10,451 nt of DNA from Desulfobacterales bacterium (GCA_029939875.1 JAOZSC010000020.1:1-10451), one strand, 5' to 3'. Positions 1-6,627 are shown, numbered from the stretch's first letter. The notes: generated from the sequence alone by a model not told the origin. Numbers and translations are program-made.

Positions 1-642
1 CAGGCGATTTCCGACACCGTACTTGGACTCCCCCCGGGTTCGGGGCCGGTGATTGACGGGAACCTCGACCACCTTAAATCCCTGCAGCCGCAGTAAAGTG
101 GGAAGAAAACGGTGCATGCCGTTGAATACCGGGATCTCCCGCAGGGCGTCTTTTTTGAGCAGGCGAAACGTACAGCCGGCATCCGCAATGACATCTTTGG
201 TCACCCGGTTGCGAAATCCATTGGCAACCCGGGAGGAGATTCGTTTTACCCAGTCATCTTCCCGCCGGCGGCGGACCCCACAGACAGCGTCCGCATTTCG
301 TGAGGCCTCCAGCAACGCCGGAATGTCAGCCGGATCATTTTGCTGATCCGCATCCATGGTCACAATCCACCGGCCGCGGGCATGGGCAAATCCGGTGGCC
401 TCACCGGCGCTCTCGCCGCAGTTTACCGTGTGCTGAATCACCCGCAGCTGTGAATATCTCTGCTTTAAGTCCTGGAGCACGGAAAGACTGTTGTCGGTAC
501 TGGCATCGTCCACGCAAATGATCTCGAAACGCTGATCCAGCTGCTGGACAACCGCAACAAGTTCTTCGAGCAGGGGCACTAAATTATCCTGCTCGTTGTA
601 TACCGGGATAACGACCGACAAGGTCGGATCTGATGACGCCAT
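1..642 (-). CDS. Family 2 glycosyltransferase, ArnC/DPM1-like (3' end outside window)
   Basis: 214 codons are visible from the ATG at 642 and the frame is still open at position 1. The N-terminus is a GT-A fold: VVIPVYNEQ at residues 10-18, the nucleotide-sugar DD at 45-46, the DxD metal motif DAD at 97-99, then GCTFR near 156, GMHRFLP at 175-181 and RGESKYG at 203-209. The GMHRFLP and R-G-x-SKYG blocks are typical of polyprenyl-phosphate glycosyltransferases of the ArnC/GtrB/DPM group, which move a sugar from a nucleotide donor to undecaprenyl phosphate at the inner membrane. Such proteins usually end in two membrane helices, which would lie beyond the left edge. The start sits 1 nt after the aminotransferase stop (TGA-T-ATG), implying translational coupling, with AGGA a little upstream. 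The donor sugar cannot be told from the sequence. A plausible role is to make the lipid-linked donor used by the GT39 enzyme encoded divergently. Confidence 0.9.
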   Translation of the reverse strand, partial: MASSDPTLSVVIPVYNEQDNLVPLLEELVAVVQQLDQRFEIICVDDASTDNSLSVLQDLKQRYSQLRVIQHTVNCGESAGEATGFAHARGRWIVTMDADQQNDPADIPALLEASRNADAVCGVRRRREDDWVKRISSRVANGFRNRVTKDVIADAGCTFRLLKKDALREIPVFNGMHRFLPTLLRLQGFKVVEVPVNHRPRTRGESKYGVGNRL

Positions 643-643
643 A

Positions 644-1768
644 TCAGGAACCATCCTTTTTTTCGGATTCAAAAAACTGCCCGACGGCTTCGGCCACGGC
701 TTGAACCTCTTCGGCCTTTATTTTCGGAAACATTGGCAGGGAAAGAACTTCCCGGCAGGCCGCCTCAGTCTCGAGAAGCGATCCCGGCGCCAGCCCCAGA
801 TAGCCGTATACCGGCTGCAAATGAAGCGGCAGCGGGTAGTGCAGCCCGGTTTTAATGCCCCGCTGGTTTAAAAAAACGGCCAGCCTGTCGCGGCCGGCAT
901 AGCGGATGACATAAACATGCCAGACGGCTTCGCAAGCTGGTGGCACCTGGGGCCGGATGATTTCTCCATAGGGCTGCAGCAGCTCATCGTAAAGGGCGGC
1001 CGCCTGGCGTCTTTGCTGGTTCCATTGGTCCAGATGATCCAGGCAGATGGATAGCTGGGCGGCCTTCAAGGTGTCCAGCCGGCTGTTGGTGCCTTTTATC
1101 AGGTGGGTGTATTTTTCCTCCCGTCCGTGGCTGGCAAGCATGCGCACCTTTTTAACCAGCTCGATATCATCGGAAGCCATTGCCCCGCCGTCACCAAAAG
1201 CGCCCAGGTTTTTAGATGGGAAAAAACTATAGCAAGCGGCGTGGCCGAAAGTACCCACGGGCCGGTCCCGGTAACGGGCCCCCTGGGCCTGGGCAACATC
1301 TTCGACCACAAACAGACTATGCTTTTTGGCCAGAGCCATCAGGGCATCCATGTCGGCGGGAATCCCGTACAGATGCACGGCAATGATAGCCCGGGTCCTG
1401 GGGGTAATGGCTTGTTCAACGGCTGCCGGATCCAGGCAGAACAGGCCGGGGGCAATATCGGCGAACACCACTTCGGCACCGGCCAGGTGAATGGCCTCAC
1501 TGGTTGGAAACGCCGTGTTGGCAACCGTAATCACCTCGTCGCCGGGCCCGATTCCCAGTGCCTGGAGGGTGAGGGCCAGCGCGTGAGTACCGTTAGAAAG
1601 ACTGCAGACACCGGCAAGACCCAGCCAATCGGCCATTTTTTTTTCAAACGCCTTGACTTCCGGACCGTTAATAAAGGCACAGCGTTCAATGACACTGTCA
1701 AACGCGGCCTGAATTTCAGGCATCAACGGATCCAGGTGACGGCGCAAATCAACAAAAGGGACATTCAT
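644..1768 (-). CDS. DegT/DnrJ/EryC1/StrS-family PLP-dependent sugar aminotransferase
   Basis: A full-length 374-residue member of the DegT (AHBA synthase-like) aminotransferases, which transfer an amino group to a keto sugar on a nucleotide carrier. Visible features are the N-terminal PFVDLRR block, SNGTHAL at 58-64 (phosphate binding), VEDVAQAQGA around 155-164 with D157 and Q160 facing the PLP ring, and SFFPSKNLGAFGDGG at 181-195 with K186 as the Schiff-base lysine. The C-terminal GIKTGLHYPLPLH segment is also family-typical. The start is supported by AAGGAG about 6 nt upstream and a promoter-like sequence upstream of that. It is the first gene of an operon with the glycosyltransferase. That context suggests an amino sugar for envelope glycan or lipid A; ArnB is one named relative. 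The sequence resembles the generic WbpE/DesV/QdtB type at least as much, so no gene symbol is given. Confidence 0.93.
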   Translation of the reverse strand: MNVPFVDLRRHLDPLMPEIQAAFDSVIERCAFINGPEVKAFEKKMADWLGLAGVCSLSNGTHALALTLQALGIGPGDEVITVANTAFPTSEAIHLAGAEVVFADIAPGLFCLDPAAVEQAITPRTRAIIAVHLYGIPADMDALMALAKKHSLFVVEDVAQAQGARYRDRPVGTFGHAACYSFFPSKNLGAFGDGGAMASDDIELVKKVRMLASHGREEKYTHLIKGTNSRLDTLKAAQLSICLDHLDQWNQQRRQAAALYDELLQPYGEIIRPQVPPACEAVWHVYVIRYAGRDRLAVFLNQRGIKTGLHYPLPLHLQPVYGYLGLAPGSLLETEAACREVLSLPMFPKIKAEEVQAVAEAVGQFFESEKKDGS

Positions 1769-1804
1769 GGATATTCTCCTTGTTTCATTACCATCGAATG
1801 GCCG

Positions 1805-1833
1805 AAATTATTTGGATTTTAGCAAAAAGTCAA
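1805..1833 (-). promoter_or_regulatory. Candidate sigma70 promoter for the aminotransferase operon
   Basis: On the minus strand TTGACT (1833-1828) and TAATTT (1810-1805) are 17 nt apart. This would start transcription near 1798 and give a leader of about 30 nt carrying the AAGGAG ribosome site. Found by eye against the consensus only. Confidence 0.5.
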
Positions 1834-1987
1834 CAGCATATATGACGCTTTCGTAACTTATCAGAAAGTTGCGGCCGCCCCACTCAATATGTATTTTGGT
1901 CCCGCTCAAGATGCCACCGCTAAAAACCTCTGCCGATAGAACAATCGTCATCTGGCGCTTGCCCGCGCAAAAAATAGAAATTGACAC
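1808..1987 (-). CDS. Possible small protein (59 codons), doubtful
   Basis: An open frame with a GTG start at 1987 and a TAA at 1808-1810, in the spacer between the two divergent sugar genes. AAAAGG lies 7 nt before the GTG. The product begins VSISIFCAGK and ends VDFLLKSK, with alternating hydrophobic residues that could form beta strands. I recognise no family. Against it: third-position GC is only about half, the candidate promoters of both flanking genes overlap its ends, and a frame of this size can arise by chance. An internal ATG at residue 13 is an alternative start. It could also be the remnant of a larger gene. Confidence 0.22.
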   Translation of the reverse strand: MSISIFCAGKRQMTIVLSAEVFSGGILSGTKIHIEWGGRNFLISYESVIYAVDFLLKSK

Positions 1988-2010
1988 GCCATGGCCTTTT
2001 CCCCTATAAA
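1981..2010 (+). promoter_or_regulatory. Candidate sigma70 promoter for the GT39 gene
   Basis: TTGACA at 1981-1986 matches the -35 consensus exactly and TATAAA at 2005-2010 is one base off the -10 consensus, with an 18-nt spacer. Transcription would begin near 2017 and leave a leader of about 54 nt before the ATG at 2071. It is the strongest promoter-like match I found in the window. Confidence 0.6.
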
Positions 2011-2070
2011 AGCAGGGCGTGCTTTCACATCACGGGATTGCCCCCCGTAGACCCACAACAATGACCTCAT

Positions 2071-3675
2071 ATGGCTGACAAACCTGTTAATGCTGTCGAG
2101 CGCTCCTCTTCCACGGCCCAAAAGGCCCTTGTCTACCTCGTCCTGGTTGCCCTATTCGCGCTGCTGTTCAACCTTGGTGGACGTCCCATCGAGTTCAAGG
2201 ACTACCTGAGATATGCAGAAGTCGCCCGTGAGATCCTGCAACTCGACGACTGGGTGATGCTGCATGAACAGGGAAAAATTTACGTGGATAAACCGCCGCT
2301 GCAATTCTGGCTGACAGCGACGGCCTACCAGGCTTTCGGCGTCACCCCCTTTGCCGCCCGCCTGCCCTCGGCGACGGCTGCTTTTTGCGGGGTGTTGGTC
2401 ACATTCTTTTTTGCCCGCAGGATCTTCGGCAGCACGCAAACGGCTTTTCTGGCGGCCATCGTCCTGCTCTCCGCCTACGATTACCTGTGGTGGGCCCGTC
2501 GCACCCGTATCGACATGCTGTTCGGGGTCCTGTTTTCCGTATCCCTGATTTGTTTCTACTGCGGCTGCCAGACAGCGGCACCGAGAAAAAAAACCCTGTG
2601 GTACCTGGCCTTCTGGCTGGCAACCGGCCTGGCCTTTATGGACAAGGCCTTTATTGCCTTTTCCAACCTGGCCGTAGTCGTCAGCTACGGCATTTTCATA
2701 ACCCGCCGACCGGAGGGCCGCACGATATCACCGGCACGCTTGGCCCTGACCAGCCCGGTTCTGCTCCTGGTGACACTTCCCTGGATAATCGCCCTGGTCC
2801 ATCATCCCCAGTTTTCGGATTTCTGGCAAATCCTAAAACAAACCCGGATCATGGATCGCCAGGAAGCCTTTTATTTTTACCTGGTTCAAATGCCGTTGAA
2901 GCTGCTTCCAGCCACCCCATTCGTGGTCATGGGCATCTGGGGTTTTTTGCGCTACCGCCGGCAAATTCCGGAAAAAGACGGACTTCAATTCGCGTTGCTG
3001 TGGGTGCTGTCCATTGTCTTGATCCTGCACCTGACAGTGGCCAAAAGCACCCGCTACCTGCTGCCGGTTTATCTGCCCTGCGCCCTGCTGGGGGCCTGGG
3101 CGCTACCGTTTTTTCTGCAAAAAACAAAAGCACTGGGCATTATCCTGCATGGAGCCGATCGCTTTTTGCTGACAATTGTTTCCCTGGGCACAGTCAGTCC
3201 CCTGGTGGTTGCCTATTTCTACGGAGTTTCACTCATCCCCGCCCTGCTGTATAGCGCAGCGATGGCTGCCGCCCTGGTGGCGGCCCGCAAGTTTTTGCCG
3301 TACAAAACGGCCGGTTTTTTTGTGAGTTTTATTCTGATGCTGCTGCTAATTGACGCGGGAGATACCGTGGTACGGGAAAAAGTTTCCGTATACTACCGCA
3401 TGAACCGCGCAATAAAGATGCAACAGTTCGCGCCTGACCGGGTTGTCTTTTACAAATGTTACAGCCGCGCTCAAACCGCCATGGAGTTTTATTTCAATCG
3501 CCCCATGGCCTGCTCGGACGACTGGCGGGCAATCGTGTCCAACCCCCAGATCCGGGCCATCGTCACCACCCGCGACATCGCCGAGGCAAAAATCACGCCC
3601 GCAGAGCTTGAAAACCCCAGCCGGACCATCCCCTGCGACGACAAGTGGATTGTCATCATCAAGCCGGACCGTTAA
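2071..3675 (+). CDS. ArnT-like GT39/PMT family membrane glycosyltransferase
   Basis: A 534-residue polytopic protein: many hydrophobic helices through residue ~430, then a soluble C-terminal tail of about 100 residues. GT39/ArnT enzymes move a sugar from undecaprenyl phosphate to lipid A or protein on the periplasmic side. Family hallmarks are visible. FKDYLRYAEVAREIL (42-56) is the first periplasmic loop; D44 lines up with the catalytic Asp, while the usual following Glu is Tyr. DKPPLQFW is at 73-80, AARLPS at 95-100, a helix with RTRIDMLF near 144-151, and AKSTRYLLPVYLP at 324-336. The family's usual TKGP segment reads MDKAFIAF (190-197). The ATG is the first start after an in-frame stop at 2062-2064; there is no clear Shine-Dalgarno. 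It diverges from the aminotransferase and GT2 genes, which could supply its lipid-linked donor. It ends 15 nt from the convergent thiY-like gene. The exact sugar and acceptor are unknown. Confidence 0.88.
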   Translation: MADKPVNAVERSSSTAQKALVYLVLVALFALLFNLGGRPIEFKDYLRYAEVAREILQLDDWVMLHEQGKIYVDKPPLQFWLTATAYQAFGVTPFAARLPSATAAFCGVLVTFFFARRIFGSTQTAFLAAIVLLSAYDYLWWARRTRIDMLFGVLFSVSLICFYCGCQTAAPRKKTLWYLAFWLATGLAFMDKAFIAFSNLAVVVSYGIFITRRPEGRTISPARLALTSPVLLLVTLPWIIALVHHPQFSDFWQILKQTRIMDRQEAFYFYLVQMPLKLLPATPFVVMGIWGFLRYRRQIPEKDGLQFALLWVLSIVLILHLTVAKSTRYLLPVYLPCALLGAWALPFFLQKTKALGIILHGADRFLLTIVSLGTVSPLVVAYFYGVSLIPALLYSAAMAAALVAARKFLPYKTAGFFVSFILMLLLIDAGDTVVREKVSVYYRMNRAIKMQQFAPDRVVFYKCYSRAQTAMEFYFNRPMACSDDWRAIVSNPQIRAIVTTRDIAEAKITPAELENPSRTIPCDDKWIVIIKPDR

Positions 3676-3690
3676 TATCCTCTCCGGATT

Positions 3691-4638
3691 CTATTTTCCC
3701 GGCGTCCAGAGCACGGATTTCACATCCACTTTCTTGCCAATCAGCCCGTATTGAAGTGCAAAATCAGCAAACCGCTGCCACCGCCTGTGATCCAGTTTCT
3801 GATTGCCGGCATAATACGGCAGCGTCAGCCGGAAGGCGTCGGTTTCTGTCCTGGCGTCGGCCTCCGGCACCTGTTTGAAATAGTTTTGCAAGGCCTGGGT
3901 CGGGTTTTGCCGTACCTTTTCAATTGCGCGGCTGACCGCCCGCCGAAACGCCGCCATGGCCGCCCGGTTGTTTTCCAGGCTCTTACGGCTGGTCAAAAAA
4001 ACCAGCTCGTCGTAGTCGGGGATACCCCACTTTTCAAGTTCGAAATACCCGACTTTGTAGCCCCGGTGGGTCAGTTCAACAGTTTCATAAGTCTTGAAAG
4101 GTCCCATAACGGCGTCCACCTTGCCGGCCGTCAGGGACTGCACAATGGCAAAGCCGACATTGACGGCCTCGTACCGTCCGATGCCGTTTATGGTGACAAA
4201 GGCCTGCAGCAATACGTCCATCAGGCCGGGCACCGTATAGCCGATTTTTTTTCCCTCCAGATCGGCGGGGACCTCAACACCCTGGCCTTTTAAAAACATC
4301 AGCGTCGTCAGGGGATGTTCGATCAGCCGCCCGATGACCACCACCGGAAGCCCCCGGGCAGCTGCGATAATCGTCTGGGGTTCATAGGAAACAGCAATGT
4401 CCATCTTCCCGGAGGCCACCAGCTTGATGGCATCGGTGGTTTCGGAAGGACTGATAATTTTAATATCAAGACCCTCGTCAGCAAAAAATCCCTGCTGGCG
4501 GGCCACATAGATAGGAAGGTGATCCACATTGGGAAACCAGTCCAGAATCAGGGTAAGCTTGCTGGAGGCATTGACGGACGGAACCCAGAGGGCGGCAAAT
4601 AGCATCAATATTGTAATTATTTTATTCTTTATATTCAT
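3691..4638 (-). CDS. thiY: NMT1/THI5-type substrate-binding protein of a thiamin-precursor ABC transporter
   Basis: A 315-residue secreted binding protein. The N-terminus is a signal peptide (basic NIKNK, hydrophobic core, V-N-A before a likely cut after residue 24). The mature part opens with LTLILDWFPNVDHLPIYVA and GFFADEGLDI, the signature of the NMT1/THI5-like family that binds pyrimidine thiamin precursors. YEPQTIIAAARGLPVV (about 84-99) and the VDAVMGPFKTYE region are also typical. Bacterial ThiY binds N-formyl-4-amino-5-aminomethyl-2-methylpyrimidine. The assignment here rests on family plus an upstream TPP riboswitch in the same operon. GGGAG stands 11 nt before the ATG. A 203 bp repeat-bearing spacer separates it from the permease gene, so it might also have its own transcript. 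A TauA/SsuA-type sulfonate ligand is the main alternative, made unlikely by the riboswitch. Confidence 0.85.
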   Translation of the reverse strand: MNIKNKIITILMLFAALWVPSVNASSKLTLILDWFPNVDHLPIYVARQQGFFADEGLDIKIISPSETTDAIKLVASGKMDIAVSYEPQTIIAAARGLPVVVIGRLIEHPLTTLMFLKGQGVEVPADLEGKKIGYTVPGLMDVLLQAFVTINGIGRYEAVNVGFAIVQSLTAGKVDAVMGPFKTYETVELTHRGYKVGYFELEKWGIPDYDELVFLTSRKSLENNRAAMAAFRRAVSRAIEKVRQNPTQALQNYFKQVPEADARTETDAFRLTLPYYAGNQKLDHRRWQRFADFALQYGLIGKKVDVKSVLWTPGK

Positions 4639-4667
4639 CTCATCTCCCTATTATCAGGCGTTCAAAG

Positions 4668-4712
4668 GTTTAGAGTTCAGCGGTTCGGGTTTTAGTAGGT
4701 TTCAGGTGTCAG
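4668..4712 (+). repeat. Degenerate heptamer array, GTTTCAG-like
   Basis: Units in register are GTTTAGA (4668), GTTCAGC (4675), GGTTCGG (4682) and GTTTTAG (4689). After a 3-nt slip (TAG) come GTTTCAG (4699) and GTGTCAG (4706). The 7-bp period is clear but the units are strongly diverged. Confidence 0.5.
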
Positions 4713-4756
4713 CCCGGCCCGCCGGCCACGGAGCAGAGGATTCTGCGGTTCGTTTG

Positions 4757-4780
4757 TTATAAAATAGACAAAGCGTAGCG
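4757..4780 (+). repeat. Shared 24-nt intergenic element, copy 1
   Basis: Begins TTATAAAA, includes GAC, and ends AGCG(T)AGCG. It matches 6628-6651 at 20 of 24 positions in the same orientation, with differences at element positions 9, 14, 15 and 20. The heptamer array starts 3 nt after it. Confidence 0.6.
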
Positions 4781-4783
4781 TTT

Positions 4784-4825
4784 CCATTACTCATAACCCA
4801 TTACCCATTGTCCATAATCCATTAC
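4784..4825 (+). repeat. Tandem heptamer array, consensus CCATTAC, six units
   Basis: Six 7-bp units lie exactly in register. CCATTAC occurs at 4784, 4798 and 4819. TCATAAC (4791), CCATTGT (4805) and CCATAAT (4812) are variants. The array ends 16 bp before the stop codon of the thiX-like gene, which is read from the other strand. Confidence 0.8.
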
Positions 4826-4841
4826 CCCTGAATCCGTTGTT

Positions 4842-5579
4842 TTACCTCCAGCTGATCACCTTTCGCTCCAAATATCCGACAAACACCCACAATGACAGCC
4901 CCATGGCCGACAGCCATAAAATGGCGGCAAACACCAGGTCGACCCTCAACCTGGCATTGGCTTGGATCATCAGGTATCCAAGGCCCTGCTGAGCACCCAC
5001 CCATTCGCCAATCACCGCCCCGATAGTGGCCACCGAAACCCCTACCTTGAGTCCGGCAAAAAAATGGGGCAGCGCCCAGGGCCAGTAAAGCAGGCGCAGT
5101 GTCTGCCAGAAATCTGCGCCCATAAGCCGGAACAGCACCCTGAACTCCTGATCACAGCTTTTGAAACCTTCCAGCAAATTTACCGTAATGGGAAAAAATA
5201 TGATCACTGCCGCCATCAGGACCTTGCTGGCGATCCCGTAGCCCAGCCAGATCACCAGCAGCGGTGCAACGGCAAAAACCGGCACCGCCTGGGAGGCCAC
5301 CAGAAACGGCGCAATTGCATTTTCCGCCGCCGGGTGGGCGAACATGGCGATTGACAGCGGCACGGCCACCATCAGGGATATGAAAATTCCAGCCAGCACC
5401 TCCACGCCGGTAACCGCTGCATGGGGCAGCAATAAACCCGCCTGCATAACAGCCACCGCCAAAATCCGTGATGGAACGGGCAGGATAAAATCTGGAATTG
5501 ACCATACCCGGCAAGTTGTTTCCCAGGCGGCCAGGGCAAAAAAAACCACCAGCAGGGCGATGACCCCGGAGCGCTTCAT
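4842..5579 (-). CDS. thiX: ABC transporter permease of the thiamin-precursor uptake system
   Basis: A 245-residue inner-membrane protein of the BPD_transp_1/SsuC-TauC type with about six hydrophobic helices. The cytoplasmic EAA loop lies at about 137-171; the conserved Gly is in RLMGADFWQTL (G154) and it ends in WALP. It forms the membrane channel for substrate delivered by the NMT1-type protein. The ATG overlaps the ATPase stop in an ATGA junction (5576-5579), indicating translational coupling and a common complex. Downstream, the 203 bp spacer precedes the binding-protein gene. By sequence alone the family also covers sulfonate transporters; the TPP riboswitch at the operon head and the NMT1 partner favour the pyrimidine precursor of thiamin. 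Confidence 0.87.
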   Translation of the reverse strand: MKRSGVIALLVVFFALAAWETTCRVWSIPDFILPVPSRILAVAVMQAGLLLPHAAVTGVEVLAGIFISLMVAVPLSIAMFAHPAAENAIAPFLVASQAVPVFAVAPLLVIWLGYGIASKVLMAAVIIFFPITVNLLEGFKSCDQEFRVLFRLMGADFWQTLRLLYWPWALPHFFAGLKVGVSVATIGAVIGEWVGAQQGLGYLMIQANARLRVDLVFAAILWLSAMGLSLWVFVGYLERKVISWR

Positions 5580-6313
5580 TTGTTGAGTTCCCCCTGCAGG
5601 AGGTTTAACACGTACAGCTTGATTTCAATCAGACGCGGATCATCAAGGCGACGCAGTTTTGTTCCCCCCGGGTAAATTTGATCCAGAACCCGCATGGGCC
5701 GGCCGCTTAATACCAGGATCTCGTCAGCGAGCATCAGGGCCTCTTCGATATCGTGGGTAATCATGAGAATGGTTCTTTTAAACTCAACCTGGAGCAATAA
5801 CAACAGTGACTGCAGGCTTCTACGCGTGATGGCATCCAGGGCCGAAAGCGGCTCGTCCAGCAGTACCAGTTCGCGCTCAAACATCAGGGTGCGCACCAGT
5901 GCGCAGCGCTGTCGCATCCCGCCGGAAATTTCTCCAGGCCGATAGCTCTCAAACCCTTTAAGCCCCAGTCGTTCGAAAAGAGCCCGGGCCTTTGTGGTGG
6001 ATTTATCCGGATTTTCACCGGCAATCCTGGACGGCAGCAGGGCATTGTCCAGCAGGGTAAACCATGGCAACAGCAAATCTTTCTGGTGCATGTACGCTGA
6101 AGCCGTCCCCAGGTGCGACACGTCCCGACCCTGCAGCGTAACACTGCCGCCGTCTTTTGCCACCACACCGGCAAGTACGTTGAACAGCGTGCTTTTACCG
6201 CAACCCGACGGGCCGACTAAAGCGGTAAAGCCATTGGGCGCCAGGTGCAAATTAAAGTTTTCGAAGATGGAAAGATCGCCGAAATGTTTGTTCAGATTTG
6301 AAACGGTCAGCAT
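5576..6313 (-). CDS. thiZ: ABC transporter ATPase of the thiamin-precursor uptake system
   Basis: With the ATG at 6313 the protein has 245 residues, usual for an SsuB/TauB/ThiZ-type ATPase. Motifs in order: Walker A GPSGCGKST (34-42), Q-loop Q77 in MHQKDLLLPW, signature ISGGMRQR (129-136), Walker B LVLLDEP (149-155), D-loop SALD (157-160) and switch H187. The frame is open further upstream to an ATG at 6397, but that ATG belongs to the conserved GGATAATGCCGG segment of the TPP riboswitch, and the 28 extra residues match nothing in ATPases. The 6313 start begins MLTVSNLNKHF, as expected for the first strand of the domain, and has GGAGG 9 nt upstream. It is the first gene of the operon and drives the thiX-like permease. 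Expression is probably shut down by TPP through masking of the ribosome site. Confidence 0.9.
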   Translation of the reverse strand: MLTVSNLNKHFGDLSIFENFNLHLAPNGFTALVGPSGCGKSTLFNVLAGVVAKDGGSVTLQGRDVSHLGTASAYMHQKDLLLPWFTLLDNALLPSRIAGENPDKSTTKARALFERLGLKGFESYRPGEISGGMRQRCALVRTLMFERELVLLDEPLSALDAITRRSLQSLLLLLQVEFKRTILMITHDIEEALMLADEILVLSGRPMRVLDQIYPGGTKLRRLDDPRLIEIKLYVLNLLQGELNK

Positions 6314-6316
6314 ACA

Positions 6317-6367
6317 GCGCTTCCTCCGGAAGGCGGTTGGGGCAGAGGAAAGGCGGGGAATAAGCGC
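6317..6367 (-). promoter_or_regulatory. Candidate Shine-Dalgarno-sequestering hairpin (riboswitch expression platform)
   Basis: On the transcript the arm at 6367-6357 (GCGCTT, A, TTCC) can pair with the arm at 6327-6317 (GGAG, G, AAGCGC). This gives six base pairs, one A/G mismatch, then four more pairs including one G-U, around a 29-nt loop. The second arm contains the GGAGG ribosome site of the thiZ-like gene. No poly-U tract follows, so control of translation initiation is more likely than transcription termination. Pairing was done by eye, with no folding energy computed. Confidence 0.5.
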
Positions 6368-6374
6368 CTGCTGA

Positions 6375-6470
6375 TATCCACTTCCCTCCGCCGGCATTAT
6401 CCGGATCAGGTACCAGGAGTCGAGGCGCCTTGCCTCCTCTCAGCCAATTGATACGGCTCCCCCAGCGATA
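6375..6470 (-). promoter_or_regulatory. TPP riboswitch (THI element)
   Basis: The conserved core is nearly canonical on the minus strand. GGGGGAGCC is followed by GGCTGAGAGG (CTGAGA at 6443-6438), a variable P3 arm of GAGG/CCTC type, and then CTGATCCGGATAATGCCGG and GCGGAGGGAAG (6409-6381). AGCC and GGCT form P2. P1 closes with CGCU near 6467-6464 and AGUG near 6382-6379. These are the thiamin-pyrophosphate-binding aptamer sequences. It lies directly upstream of the thiZ-thiX-thiY-like genes and about 60 nt before the thiZ-like start. Confidence 0.96.
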
Positions 6471-6515
6471 CGATGATAATCGCTACCACCAAATTGCCGG
6501 CGTGTCAATTTCGCA

Positions 6516-6544
6516 ATCATAATAAACCGAACTTTTCACTTGAA
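6516..6544 (-). promoter_or_regulatory. Weak candidate promoter for the thiZXY-like operon
   Basis: TTCAAG (6544-6539) and TATGAT (6521-6516) are 17 nt apart on the minus strand, just upstream of the riboswitch. The -10 is good and the -35 poor. A perfect TTGACA at 6508-6503 is an alternative -35, but its best -10 (GATTAT, 6481-6476) is 21 nt away. Confidence 0.3.
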
Positions 6545-6627
6545 AAATCAACCAAAGCGCAATACGGTGGTGACCCACACAAATGCTTGATCCGCTACAA
6601 AGAAGAATGTTTTGCCAAAAGGAACGA

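Larger units (their letters stand above)
4639..4841. other. Repeat-bearing spacer between the thiX-like and thiY-like genes
   Basis: 203 bp without a credible gene, inside what is otherwise a tight operon. It contains two heptamer arrays (4668-4712 and 4784-4825), a copy of a 24-nt element found again at 6628-6651, a GC-rich patch (about 4713-4730) and a small hairpin GCAGA-GGAT-TCTGC at about 4733-4746. I see no clear terminator or promoter. Confidence 0.7.

Noticed and set aside
1103..1822. 239-codon plus-strand frame across the aminotransferase gene
   Set aside because: Antisense shadow of the DegT gene. The minus-strand product has the complete family motifs, while this one resembles nothing and is rich in Gly, His and Gln as expected for an antisense frame.
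2061..2078. Five-codon upstream frame ATG-ACC-TCA-TAT-GGC-TGA overlapping the GT39 start
   Set aside because: Has no ribosome site and is readily explained by chance, although the GT39 start itself lacks a clear Shine-Dalgarno.
2385..3254. 289-codon plus-strand frame inside the GT39 gene
   Set aside because: Out-of-frame shadow of the ArnT-like coding sequence, with no recognisable domain and a Pro/Gly/Arg-rich composition.
3664..3687. CCGGA/TCCGG hairpin between the convergent GT39 and thiY-like genes as a terminator
   Set aside because: Only 5 bp with a 14-nt loop, and an imperfect T-run follows. Too weak to call as a terminator.
4668..4825. CRISPR array
   Set aside because: Units are 7 bp, contiguous and without spacers, and no cas genes are present.
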